Shown here: one piece after another, positions 51,204 to 59,623 of the stretch
Numbering within the stretch: the first letter of the stretch is position 1
Layout: every line of letters starts with the position of its first letter
Origin: Devosia crocina
GTDB lineage: Bacteria; Pseudomonadota; Alphaproteobacteria; Rhizobiales; Devosiaceae
NCBI RefSeq assembly: GCF_900116545.1
Contig: NZ_FPCK01000002.1
Location: 310,001-374,000 of the forward strand
Direction: 5' to 3'
DNA length: 64,000 nucleotides
Translations under genes and position numbers: made by a program
Notes under the pieces: generated by a model
What the model was told of the DNA's origin: nothing
Database searches by the model: none
What the model saw: the letters and a program-made list of their open reading frames with translations, nothing else

Positions 51204-53285
51204 ATGTCCGAGACCTCTCCTCCTCAAGCCAAGCGCATACCCCATAGCCACACCCATCATGGTGTCACCCGCGAAGACCCCTGGGCATGGCTACGCGCCG
51301 GCAATTGGCAGGAGGTGATGCAGAGCCCGGAAATGCTTGACCCTGAAATTCGCGCCTATCTCGACGCCGAAAACGCCTATTACGAAGACCAGTTCGGCAA
51401 ACCCACGTCCGAGCTTCAGGACAAGATCTACCGGGAAATCCGCGGCCGCATAAAGGAAGACGATTCAGGAGTCCCTTCGCCCGATGGGCCCTACGCCTAT
51501 AACTCGCGCATGCTCGAGGGCAAGCAGTATCCGCTGATCGTTCGCACGCCGCGCGATGGCGGACCCGAGACTGTGCTGCTCGACTGCAATGCCGAAGCGG
51601 GCGACGGCTATTTCGGCTTTGCCGGGGCAGACCACGACGCAAGCCACCGCTACCTTGCCTGGGCGGCCGATCGTGCCGGATCGGAATACTATGACATAGT
51701 GATCCGCGATCTCGAAACCGGCATCGACAGCCCCGAACTCATCCGGGAGACCGCCGGCTCCTATGTCTGGTCCAATGACAGCCGCTCGATCTACTATACC
51801 GAGTACGACGACAATCACCGACCCTTCCGCGTCCGCCGGCATGATATCGGCACCGATCAATCGTCCGACCCGATCATCTACGAGGAAGCCGATCCGGGCT
51901 TTTTCGTCGGTGTAGACAAGACGCAGAACGACAAGTTCATCATCATCGACGCGCACGACCATCAGACCTCGGAAGTCTATCTGATTGAAGATGGATCTGG
52001 TGGCGAACCGCGCATCGTGGCGCCACGTCTGACTGATCGCGAATATGATGTAGAAGAACGCGATGGCCTTCTCTACATCCGCACCAATGCCGGGGGCGCC
52101 GAAGACTACAAGATTGTCACCGCGCCGCTCGACAACCCGGCGCCGGAGAACTGGACGGATCTGGTGCCCCACCGTCCGGGCATTCTCGTGCTCGACACCA
52201 TTGTGCTCAAGAACCATCTCCTTCGCCTCGAACGTCAGGACGGCCTGCCGCGCATCGTCGTGCGCGACTTGACGAGCGGCAAGGAAGACATCGTCCACTT
52301 TGCCGAGGAAGCCTATGCGCTCGGCATGTCGGTGGGCTACGAGTTCGACACCACCGTTTTCCGTCTGTCCTATTCGTCGCCGACGACACCCAACCAGGTC
52401 TACGACGTCGATCTGGCGACGGGCGAACGCACGCTCCTCAAGACCCAGGAAGTGCCTTCCGGGCACGATCCAGCCGTCTATGAGACCCGTCGCATCTTCG
52501 CCAAGGCGGACGATGGAGCCGAGGTGCCAGTGACCTTGCTCTACAAGAAGGGGGTGGCGCTCGATGGCACAAATCCGACGCTCCTTTACGGCTACGGCGC
52601 CTATGGCATGTCGATGCCAGCGTCTTTTTCGGTCTCGGTGCTGTCCCTCGTCGATCGGGGCTTTGTTTACGCCATCGCTCATATCCGCGGGGGCATGGAC
52701 AAGGGCTATGCCTGGTACAAGCAGGGGCGCCGCGAGCACAAGACAAACACCTTCACCGATTTCATCGCCGCGGCCGAAGCCCTGATCGCGGCCGGCTACA
52801 CGCAAAAGGGCAAGATCATCGCCCAGGGCGGATCGGCCGGCGGCATGCTCATGGGTGCCATCGCCAATATGCGGCCCGACCTTTGGGGCGGCGTCATCGC
52901 CCAGGTGCCGTTTGTCGATGTGCTCAACACCATGCTCGACGAGACCCTGCCGCTCACCCCGCCCGAATGGCCCGAATGGGGCAATCCCATCACCTCGGCC
53001 GAGGATTACGCGCGCATCGCCGCCTATGCGCCCTATGAAGCGGTCAGCGCCCAAGCCTATCCGCCCATCTTTGCCCTCGCTGGCCTGACCGATCCGCGGG
53101 TGACTTATTGGGAGCCGGCCAAATGGGTGGCAAAACTGCGGGCAACAGCCACTGGCTCGGCTCCGCTTTACCTCAAAACCAATATGGGAGCAGGCCATGC
53201 CGGGGCCTCGGGACGCTTCGATCGGCTCAAGGAAACCGCCCAATGTTACGCCTTTGCCATCCGCTCCGCGGGGTTGGAGGGGTAG
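51204..53285 (+). CDS. ptrB: Oligopeptidase B (S9A prolyl-oligopeptidase family)
   Basis: This 693-residue serine peptidase cuts short peptides after basic residues in the cytoplasm. An N-terminal beta-propeller (residues about 70-400) is followed by the alpha/beta hydrolase. The triad is visible as Ser544 in GGSAGGMLMG, Asp630 in LTDPRVTYWEPAKW and His665 in GAGHAGASGRFD. The early HGVTREDPWAWLR and YLDAENAYYED are family marks. The ATG at 51204 follows AAGGCGG; the frame is open further upstream but has no family similarity there. Confidence 0.95.
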   Translation: MSETSPPQAKRIPHSHTHHGVTREDPWAWLRAGNWQEVMQSPEMLDPEIRAYLDAENAYYEDQFGKPTSELQDKIYREIRGRIKEDDSGVPSPDGPYAYNSRMLEGKQYPLIVRTPRDGGPETVLLDCNAEAGDGYFGFAGADHDASHRYLAWAADRAGSEYYDIVIRDLETGIDSPELIRETAGSYVWSNDSRSIYYTEYDDNHRPFRVRRHDIGTDQSSDPIIYEEADPGFFVGVDKTQNDKFIIIDAHDHQTSEVYLIEDGSGGEPRIVAPRLTDREYDVEERDGLLYIRTNAGGAEDYKIVTAPLDNPAPENWTDLVPHRPGILVLDTIVLKNHLLRLERQDGLPRIVVRDLTSGKEDIVHFAEEAYALGMSVGYEFDTTVFRLSYSSPTTPNQVYDVDLATGERTLLKTQEVPSGHDPAVYETRRIFAKADDGAEVPVTLLYKKGVALDGTNPTLLYGYGAYGMSMPASFSVSVLSLVDRGFVYAIAHIRGGMDKGYAWYKQGRREHKTNTFTDFIAAAEALIAAGYTQKGKIIAQGGSAGGMLMGAIANMRPDLWGGVIAQVPFVDVLNTMLDETLPLTPPEWPEWGNPITSAEDYARIAAYAPYEAVSAQAYPPIFALAGLTDPRVTYWEPAKWVAKLRATATGSAPLYLKTNMGAGHAGASGRFDRLKETAQCYAFAIRSAGLEG

Positions 53286-53363
53286 GTCTTTTCAAGGCCT
53301 CTCAACCGCGCCCTGCCTTTCGACCACTTACGCTGAGGGTCTCTCTGGCCACAACGACAATGC

Positions 53364-53390
53364 CCTCGGACTCGATCCGAGGGCCTTTGT
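53364..53390 (+). terminator. Possible terminator after ptrB
   Basis: CCCTCGGA-CTCGA-TCCGAGGG forms a perfect eight-pair stem followed by CCTTTG. The stem is strong but the U tract is short, so termination is likely but not certain. It lies about 80 bp after the ptrB stop. Confidence 0.45.
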
Positions 53391-53497
53391 CAGGGCGCCG
53401 GCTCCGTTGTGAGTCTCGCGTGAACTCTAGGGAAAACTTTCCCCACCAACTCGCCTCTCTTTCGGAACTGAGCTCTTCAAACTCCCTTTAGGGCATG

Positions 53498-53512
53498 TTA
53501 ACGATCCGTTTA
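53498..53512 (+). promoter_or_regulatory. CtrA-like box upstream of the degenerate receiver gene
   Basis: TTAA-CGATCCG-TTTA has the CtrA two-part spacing with one mismatch. It ends 17 bases before the TTG start at 53530, so it would overlap the promoter or the early transcript. Confidence 0.4.
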
Positions 53513-53529
53513 CTACCCGGGGAAGCGTC

Positions 53530-54078
53530 TTGATCATACGGCCGAAAACTGTCGCCATTCTGGCCGCCAACACGGCGCTCACTGCGGTTTTGACCATGGT
53601 TCTGGCAGGCGACACACGTTTGCGCGTTCGCGCATTCGAGAGCGAATCAGAACTCTTCGCCTATATGCGCATCGCTCCGCTCGACATGTTGGTGGTGGAT
53701 TTCGATCGTGAAGGCCGCCCCGCTTACGAGATGGTGGAGGCCATTCGGCTCGACCCAAGCTTTGTTTCGCGCGAGCTTCCCGTCGTCGCTCTGACGCGGC
53801 TCATCACCGCACCCATGCGGCATCAGGCCATCAGCGCCGGTATCGACGAAGTTCTGGTCAAACCCATGTCGCCGCGTCATCTCCTGCAGCGCGTCCAGGC
53901 GCGCCTTATCAATCGCAGCGTCGTCGGCCTACTCGGCTCCGGCTATCGCGGCCCCGAACGCCGCGACCGCGTCCCCCTGCCCCGGCCCACAACGCGGCCC
54001 ACCCGTCGCGCCACCGACAACGTCGTCCCCCTCTTCCCCGACCGCCGCAAACCCATGCATCCGGGCTTGGAGCCTTAG
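53530..54078 (+). CDS. Single-domain response-regulator-like protein with degenerate acidic pocket
   Basis: The 182-residue product has a receiver-like fold. Asp57 (MLVVDFDREG), Thr89 (VVALTRL) and Lys111 (VLVKPMSPRHLL) match the key positions. The acidic pair that binds magnesium is missing from the first strand (VAILAANTAL instead of a DD pair). The last 45 residues are arginine/proline-rich (VPLPRPTTRPTRRATDNVVP). A TTG at 53530 is used because GGGGAAG precedes it and no in-frame ATG occurs before residue 23. Confidence 0.75.
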   Translation: MIIRPKTVAILAANTALTAVLTMVLAGDTRLRVRAFESESELFAYMRIAPLDMLVVDFDREGRPAYEMVEAIRLDPSFVSRELPVVALTRLITAPMRHQAISAGIDEVLVKPMSPRHLLQRVQARLINRSVVGLLGSGYRGPERRDRVPLPRPTTRPTRRATDNVVPLFPDRRKPMHPGLEP

Positions 54079-54140
54079 GCGCTTTTCGACCTTGCATGCG
54101 CGGGTTGTTAAGCCCTCACTTCGCACGCCCCTAACGCGCC

Positions 54141-54345
54141 ACTTCTTCACCTCGCCCCTGAGGGGAGAGGTCGACGCGCAGCGTCGGGTGAGGGGTTCAG
54201 CGCTCGTGGTGGGTACACAGGCTTCACAACCCCTGAACCCCTCACCCTGACCCTCTCCCCTCAGGGGCGAGGGAACGCAGGAGCCGAGAATTTTGTGAGA
54301 CACCGGCAGATCCCTCCCCCTACCAGGGGGAGGCTAGGACGGGGT
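54141..54345. repeat. Cluster of type-A and type-B repeats
   Basis: The type-A palindrome has arms CCTCGCCCCTGAGGGGAGAG (54150) and CTCTCCCCTCAGGGGCGAGG (54252) and inner arms GGGTGAGGGGTTCAG / CTGAACCCCTCACCC. A type-B unit (TCCCTCCCCC to GGGGGAGGCTAGG) follows at 54310. These occupy most of the 280-bp convergent gap. Confidence 0.75.
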
Positions 54346-54358
54346 ATTTCTCACCCTC

Positions 54359-54922
54359 TCACCGCCGCTGCTCCAGAACCCACCCGATCTTGTTCCACAG
54401 ATCCTCGACCCCATCTGCGAACTGCACGCGTTTGTCGTGCCCGCTGATCGCATGCGAGAGCACGTCACCAGCAAAGCCCTTCACTACCTCGAAGGCCTTG
54501 TGGCGATTGAGCATGACGACGGGACGTCCCTTGCCCTTGCCCGCCGCCCAACTGCCGAAAAGCGCGGTCGCCGAACCCAGAGAGCCGGGCAAGGCGACGA
54601 AAACCTCGGCCTCGGCGCTCATCGTTTCATGCCGCGCCGCGCGATCGGGGATAACCCGAACTGGCACTCCGGCCAGGGTCGGCGGCAGGACAATGTCTTC
54701 ATCGGCAAGGATCGACACCGAACCACCCACCTGCCGCGCCGCAGCCATCAGCGGCAACGGAGCAACGCCCGCTTCCCAAAGGCACAATACCTGGGCGCCG
54801 CGTCGCGCTAATAGCGTGCCGGTCTGGCTCATCAGGCTTGCCCGTTCCGGATCGCCCGGCCCGCGGTCCGAGGCGAAAATGCCGATCACCGGGCTGGTTT
54901 TGCTGATTTCTGCCGTGTTCAT
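54359..54922 (-). CDS. LOG/SLOG-like nucleotide-binding protein
   Basis: This 187-residue protein has a Rossmann-type SLOG fold: IGIFASDRGP at strand 1, ARRGAQVLCLWEAGVAPLPL, and the region of the LOG motif. In true LOG phosphoribohydrolases that motif is PGGxGTxxE; here it reads LPGSLGSATALFGSW, so key residues are altered. It may bind a nucleotide without LOG activity. The ATG overlaps the stop of the HerA-like gene (ATGA). Confidence 0.65.
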   Translation of the reverse strand: MNTAEISKTSPVIGIFASDRGPGDPERASLMSQTGTLLARRGAQVLCLWEAGVAPLPLMAAARQVGGSVSILADEDIVLPPTLAGVPVRVIPDRAARHETMSAEAEVFVALPGSLGSATALFGSWAAGKGKGRPVVMLNRHKAFEVVKGFAGDVLSHAISGHDKRVQFADGVEDLWNKIGWVLEQRR

Positions 54923-56420
54923 CGCCGTCCCTTCAACCCACCGAGAATGCCCCGCACGATGGCGTTGCCCAGCCTGTTGGCGACCGTGCGGGCAAACGAG
55001 TTCATCGCCGCTTCCGCCGGCGTTTGCCGGCTCGATGCTCGCCGCGGGCGCTCGGGCTGCACTTCGTCTTTCGCCTGCCGCTCGGCGGCAAGTCGATCCG
55101 CCGCATCGAGCCGCTGGCGCTCTTCGGCCAGTTGCCGGTCGCGCGCCCGTCGCTCCAGAATTTCGAAGGCCGATTCCCGGTCGATCGCAGTGTCATAAAG
55201 CCCACCGACCGGTGAGTTGGCCATGGTGGCGTCCCGCTCGGCCAGATTGAGCGCCCCACCTGCGCCGAAGGCGGCCGGATCAGCGTGCGTCCGACAACCG
55301 ACGGAACGCCCTTGTCCTCGAGCACCGAAACCAGCGCTTCTCCGGTGCCAAGCTGGGTGATGACCTCTTCGGTCGAAAAATCGGGATTTAGGCGGAAGGT
55401 TTCCGCCGCCACCTTCACCGCCTTCTGCTCGCGCGGGGTATAGGCGCGAAGCGCATGCTGGACGCGGTTGGCCAGCTGCGCGAGAACGGATTCGGGAATG
55501 TCGACCGGGTTCTGCGTCACAAAGTAGACCCCGACGCCCTTGGAGCGGATCAGCTTGACCACCTGCTCGACCTTATCGGTCAGCGCCTTGGGCGCATCAT
55601 CGAACAACAGGTGCGCCTCATCGAAGAAGAACACCATACGGGGCTTTTCGCCATCGCCCACCTCCGGCAATTCCTCGAAAAGCTCCGAGAGGAGCCACAA
55701 CAAAAACGTCGCATAAAGCCTTGGCGCGCGCATCAGCTGATCGGCGGCGAGGATCGAGACGAAACCCCGGCCATCGGTATCGGTGCGCATCAGGTCGGCG
55801 ATTTCGAGCGCCCGTTCGCCGAAGAAATCGTTTGCGCCCTGTTGCTCCAGCACCAGCAAGGCACGCTGGATCGCTCCGATCGAGGCGGTCGTCACATTGC
55901 CGTAGCGCGCCGAGATTTCGCGGGCGCGCCCCTGCACATCGGCGAGCGCAGCCCGCAGATCCTTGAGATCGAGCAACAGGAGCCCATCGTCGTCCGCGAC
56001 ACGGAAGGTGATGTTCAGAACCCCCTCCTGCGTGTCGTTGAGGTCCAGAATGCGGCTCAGAAGCACAGGCCCCATCTGCGAGATGGTCGCGCGCACCGGA
56101 TGGCCCTGCTTGCCGAACAGATCCCAGAACATGACTGGAAAAGCATCGTTGGCGTAATCGGAAAAGCCGATTTCCTCGGCCCGTTTGGTCTGCCAGGGCT
56201 GGATCGGCTGGCCCTTGGCGATCCCAGACAAATCGCCCTTGATGTCGGCAGCAAAGACCGGCACGCCGGCAGCGGAAAATCCTTCGGCCAGCGCTTGCAG
56301 CGTCACGGTCTTGCCGGTGCCCGTAGCGCCGGTCACAAGCCCGTGGCGATTAGCGTATTTGAGGCTAAGATATTCGGGCCGGGTGCTCGTGCCGAGATAA
56401 ATCTTGCCGTCGACGAGCAT
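54919..56420 (-). pseudogene. HerA-like ATPase (DUF853/YjgR type) interrupted by a frameshift
   Basis: An intact frame from 56420 encodes the HerA/FtsK-like ATPase with Walker [33 protein letters not shown] and the DUF853 C-terminal part up to RPPSAQVG. The family C-terminus ([20 protein letters not shown], then the coiled [15 protein letters not shown]) continues in a different frame ending at 54919. A single missing base near the four-C run at 55254-55257 explains this; a fifth C would restore one frame. It could be real inactivation of the C-terminal tail or a sequence error. Full length would be about 500 residues. Confidence 0.85.
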
Positions 56421-56554
56421 GGGTCACCTGCCTTGAACATATTGCCTCCGTTATAGCCATCTCGTGCTGCGCCAAACAAGGCAGGCATGAAGACGCGTTC
56501 ACCAAGACTTGGGGAATTGCTCGCGCCGCGCGCCGAAACTGGCACTATGCCCCT

Positions 56555-57838
56555 ATGCGCCATGATCTCCAGCCGACCCGTCGCCATGTTCTTGCCGGTC
56601 TCGCCGGCCTTTCCCTTGCCCTGCCCGCTGCGGCCCACGCGCAAGTGGCGGCGCTCGCCCCAGATAGCGAGGCCGATCAGAGTGCCGCCTTGCAGGCTGC
56701 GCTCGATGGCGCCACTGGGCGACTTGCCCTGCCCGCCGGCCGCTTTCGCGTCAGCAATATCCGCTTTGCGCCTAATCTCGTCGTCGAGGGCGTTCCCGGC
56801 GCGACCTGGCTCGTCGCCAATGGTGCAGCTATCGGCGGTTTCCTACACCAATCGGGCCTCGTGCTGCGGGATGTCGGTTTTACGGGCAATTCGGGCAGCG
56901 ATCCGCTTTTCGGCCTTCAGGGCGCCGACACCGTCACGCTCGAGCGTTGCCACTTCTCCGACAGCCCAGGCATCGCCCTGTCGATCTTCCAAAGCGCGGC
57001 GACCGTACGTGATTGCACGTTCACGAACCATGGCGATGCTGCAATCCATGCTCTTGACGGCAAGGGGTTCCTCGCCACCGGCAATGTCATCTCGGCCTGC
57101 GCCAATGCCGGCATAAGGGTTTGGCGCAGCGAACAGGGGCCGGACGGTTCCATCCTCGTCAACAACCGGATTTCCGACATCGAGTGGGTCGGCGGCGGCA
57201 ACGGCCAGAACGGTAACGGTATCAATGTTTACCTGGCCGACGAGGTGATCGTGGCGGACAACCATATTTCCGACTGCGCCTTTACCGCCGTGCGTCTCAA
57301 CACGACCAGCAATTGCCAGGTCACGGGCAATATCTGTCACACCTCCGGCGAGGTCGCGATCTTCTCCGAGTTCGGCTATTCAGGTTCGGTCATTTCCAAC
57401 AATGTCATCGACGGTGCCGCCACGGGCATCTCGATCACCAATCTCGACTCTGGTGGCCATATCGCGGTCTGCTCGGGCAATATCGTGCGCAACATCTCGC
57501 CGCGCTCCGAGGTCAATCCCGATACCGTGCCCGTCGGCATCTATGCCGAGGCGGAAGTGGCCGTCACGGGAAATGTCGTCACCAACGTGCCAGGCGTCGC
57601 CATTGCTGCAGGGTTCGGCAGCTTCATGCGGGCGGTCGCGATAACAGGCAATGTCGTTTATGCCAGCGACATCGGCATCGGCATCACCGTTGCCGATGAC
57701 CCCGGGCCGGTTCTGATCGCCGACAACCTCATTCACGACCCGCGCGTGGGCGAAATCGTCGGCTTTCGCTGGACCGAAATCGCCGAACCCGACCTCCGCG
57801 CCGTCGCGGACCGATATCCGCATGTGACGATTAGATAA
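56555..57838 (+). CDS. Tat-exported beta-helix repeat protein (TIGR03808 family)
   Basis: The 427-residue product begins with a twin-arginine signal (TRRHVLAGLAGLSLALPAAA, cleavage after AHA). It is followed by right-handed beta-helix repeats of the NosD type (for example ATVRDCTFTNHGDAAIHALD, NHISDCAFTAVRLNTTSNCQ, SGSVISNNVIDGAATGISIT). This is the architecture of the TIGR03808 Tat-translocated repeat family of alphaproteobacteria. It may bind or process a polysaccharide; the function is unknown. A repeat cluster follows the gene. Confidence 0.9.
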   Translation: MRHDLQPTRRHVLAGLAGLSLALPAAAHAQVAALAPDSEADQSAALQAALDGATGRLALPAGRFRVSNIRFAPNLVVEGVPGATWLVANGAAIGGFLHQSGLVLRDVGFTGNSGSDPLFGLQGADTVTLERCHFSDSPGIALSIFQSAATVRDCTFTNHGDAAIHALDGKGFLATGNVISACANAGIRVWRSEQGPDGSILVNNRISDIEWVGGGNGQNGNGINVYLADEVIVADNHISDCAFTAVRLNTTSNCQVTGNICHTSGEVAIFSEFGYSGSVISNNVIDGAATGISITNLDSGGHIAVCSGNIVRNISPRSEVNPDTVPVGIYAEAEVAVTGNVVTNVPGVAIAAGFGSFMRAVAITGNVVYASDIGIGITVADDPGPVLIADNLIHDPRVGEIVGFRWTEIAEPDLRAVADRYPHVTIR

Positions 57839-57846
57839 TAAAGTAG

Positions 57847-57967
57847 CCCCTCACCCTAACCCTCTCCCCTAAGGGGCGAGGGGACTGGTCTGGTGAGTGT
57901 CGCAGCACTCGGTCAAGAACTCGATGTTATCCCCTCGCCCCTTCGGGGAGAGGGTTAGGGTGAGGGG
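57847..57967. repeat. Long perfect inverted repeat (type A)
   Basis: A 23-base arm at 57847-57869 is the exact reverse complement of 57945-57967 (core CCTCACCCTAACCCTCTCC). An inner pair (CTCCCCTAAGGGGCGAGGGG and CCCCTCGCCCCTTCGGGGAG) gives secondary hairpins. It lies between the convergent TIGR03808 and asparaginase genes and may act as a bidirectional terminator. Confidence 0.85.
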
Positions 57968-57976
57968 TCTTTGTGA

Positions 57977-58975
57977 TCATAGAACCGCCCTCACCTCCCC
58001 CACCACAGCCTTGCGCACATTCAGCGTGGGCTGCCGCGCAAATCCTTCCAGCACCTGCCGCTGCGCTTCATCGGGATCGGCATATTTGAGCAGCAGTCCC
58101 GCGACCATAGCCTGGCTCGCAGCCATGTTGCCGTCGTCGCATTTGAGCGCGTAGCCCCAGCCCTTGTCGCGAATTGCGCCGCACTGCACACCTTCAGCAC
58201 CGCCCTTTTGCATGACGCGGCCAGCAAAGGCGTCCATCACCAGAGTGTCGAAATGTCCCGTGCCTGCCACAAGCAGCGGGTGCTCCGTTGCTGCATCAAA
58301 GAGAGCCTCTGCCGCGGCCGCATGCCCGGCATCGAGACCCCGCCCGGTGGCCATTCGCGCAAAGCCCAGCGCCCAGGCGCGCAATGGCGCGGCCCAGGTG
58401 GGGATCGAACAGCCATCGGTGCCGCAGCGATCTTCGGTGAGGCTCTCGCCGATCACCAGTTCCACGGCGGCCCGCACGGCGCGTTGCACCTCATGCTCCC
58501 GGCTGACATATCCGGCGGTGGGCACACCCATGGCCAAAGCGACGCTGAGCATGCCGGCATGCTTGCCTGAGCAGTTGTTGTGGAGCGCGCTTGGCGTGGC
58601 ATGGGTTTCACGCAGCCGCTCGCGCGCAACCCCGTTTGTGGGCTGATGTGCCCCGCATTCGAGATGTTCGATTGATAAACCCACGCGGTCGAGAAAGGCG
58701 CCGACGGCATTGACATGCACCTCTTCCCCATGGTGCGAGGCACAGGCCAATGCCAGTTCCTCGCTCGTATGGTGAAAACGATCGAACGCATGACGGTCAA
58801 AGATTGCAAGGGCCTGCATGGACTTGATTGCGGAGCGCGGAAAAACCGGTCGGTCCATATCGCCAGCCGAGGCGATGACCGTTCCCTCTGCGTCGAGCAC
58901 GGCAAAGGCTCCGCGATGTCGATTTTCGATCCAGTTGCCGCGCAAGGCCTCGGCAAGAACAGGATTGGCATCCAT
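57977..58975 (-). CDS. Rhizobial-type asparaginase (ReAV-like)
   Basis: This 332-residue enzyme hydrolyses asparagine to aspartate and ammonia. It belongs to the class 3 family of Rhizobium etli ReAV, which is unrelated to EcAII. Key residues fall at the same numbers as in ReAV: Ser48 and Lys51 (FPRSAIKSMQ), Ser80 (ACASHHGE), and the zinc-site group Cys135, Lys138 (NNCSGKHAGM), Asp187 and Cys189 (RCGTDGCSIP). A strong hairpin with a T tract ends three bases before the start codon, which suggests attenuation or a start further in (a TTG at codon 11). Confidence 0.93.
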   Translation of the reverse strand: MDANPVLAEALRGNWIENRHRGAFAVLDAEGTVIASAGDMDRPVFPRSAIKSMQALAIFDRHAFDRFHHTSEELALACASHHGEEVHVNAVGAFLDRVGLSIEHLECGAHQPTNGVARERLRETHATPSALHNNCSGKHAGMLSVALAMGVPTAGYVSREHEVQRAVRAAVELVIGESLTEDRCGTDGCSIPTWAAPLRAWALGFARMATGRGLDAGHAAAAEALFDAATEHPLLVAGTGHFDTLVMDAFAGRVMQKGGAEGVQCGAIRDKGWGYALKCDDGNMAASQAMVAGLLLKYADPDEAQRQVLEGFARQPTLNVRKAVVGEVRAVL

Positions 58976-58978
58976 TAC

Positions 58979-59024
58979 AAAAAACTCCGGCTCCGACTGT
59001 TCTTGAGGAACAGTCAGGAGCCGG
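58979..59024 (-). terminator. Intrinsic terminator directly before the asparaginase start
   Basis: On the minus strand CCGGCTCC-T-GACTGTTC-CTCAA-GAACAGTC-GGAGCCGG gives a 16-pair stem with one bulge, then AG and six T residues. The stem ends 12 bases and the T tract three bases before the asparaginase ATG. It can terminate the SH3-protein transcript or act as an attenuator for the asparaginase. Confidence 0.85.
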
Positions 59025-59085
59025 AAAAGTCAATGCATGGGGGAGGTACGCAATTACTCAGGGGGCCGGCCGGAGCCGGATGAAT

Positions 59086-59433
59086 TCAAATGTCCCAGTC
59101 TTCCATCGGTGTCAGGAAGCGCGAGTTGACCCAACCGCGCGTGTCCTGCCGCTCAACGAGGCACCAATCGGCGCCGCCTGCGACCTCGATGCAACGTTCC
59201 ACCCAGACTGGTGTTCCCGAACGGAACTCGCCGACTTTTTGCGAATAGCTCGCTGGCCACTTGCGCACGTTAAGCGTGTCCCAGCGCGCGACATTGCTGA
59301 CGCGGGCGAGTTGATCGACGTGATAACCCGCGGCGATCGCCGGCTGCACGGCAAAACCGGCTGCGGCAGTGACCACGAGGCCGCACAGCGTGGCGACCAG
59401 AACCTTTTCCTGTGACTTGTTCATCTTGGGCAT
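59086..59433 (-). CDS. Exported SH3-domain protein
   Basis: This 115-residue protein has a signal peptide (KVLVATLCGLVVTAAAGFAV, cleavage after AIA) and a bacterial SH3 domain (DTLNVRKWPASYSQKVGEFR, TPVWVERCIEV, GGADWCLVERQDTRGWVNSR). Two cysteines could form a disulfide. It probably binds cell-wall material. The start may be the ATG at 59424. A strong terminator follows at 58979-59024. Confidence 0.85.
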   Translation of the reverse strand: MPKMNKSQEKVLVATLCGLVVTAAAGFAVQPAIAAGYHVDQLARVSNVARWDTLNVRKWPASYSQKVGEFRSGTPVWVERCIEVAGGADWCLVERQDTRGWVNSRFLTPMEDWDI

Positions 59434-59623
59434 TCCAATCAGGCGTTTCGTTCTTGTGCCTAACTTGCTTTGGCCGGTTTGAACCCACCCTGATGGGCGG
59501 GTTCAGGTTCGGTTCATCAAAATTCTCGTCCGAGTGCCCCTCGCGTGCCGGTTGGCAGCGCTCCAAAACGCGCTTACCCTCAGAAGCATGACGCGGAATG
59601 GCGCAGAAACGGAGGAACTCGGG

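Noticed and set aside
51465-53243. 592-codon frame antisense to oligopeptidase B
   Set aside because: It is an antisense shadow of a gene with an intact catalytic triad.
54141-57967. Repeat clusters as possible CRISPR arrays
   Set aside because: Units are palindromic, not evenly spaced, have no unique spacers of constant length, and no cas genes are present.
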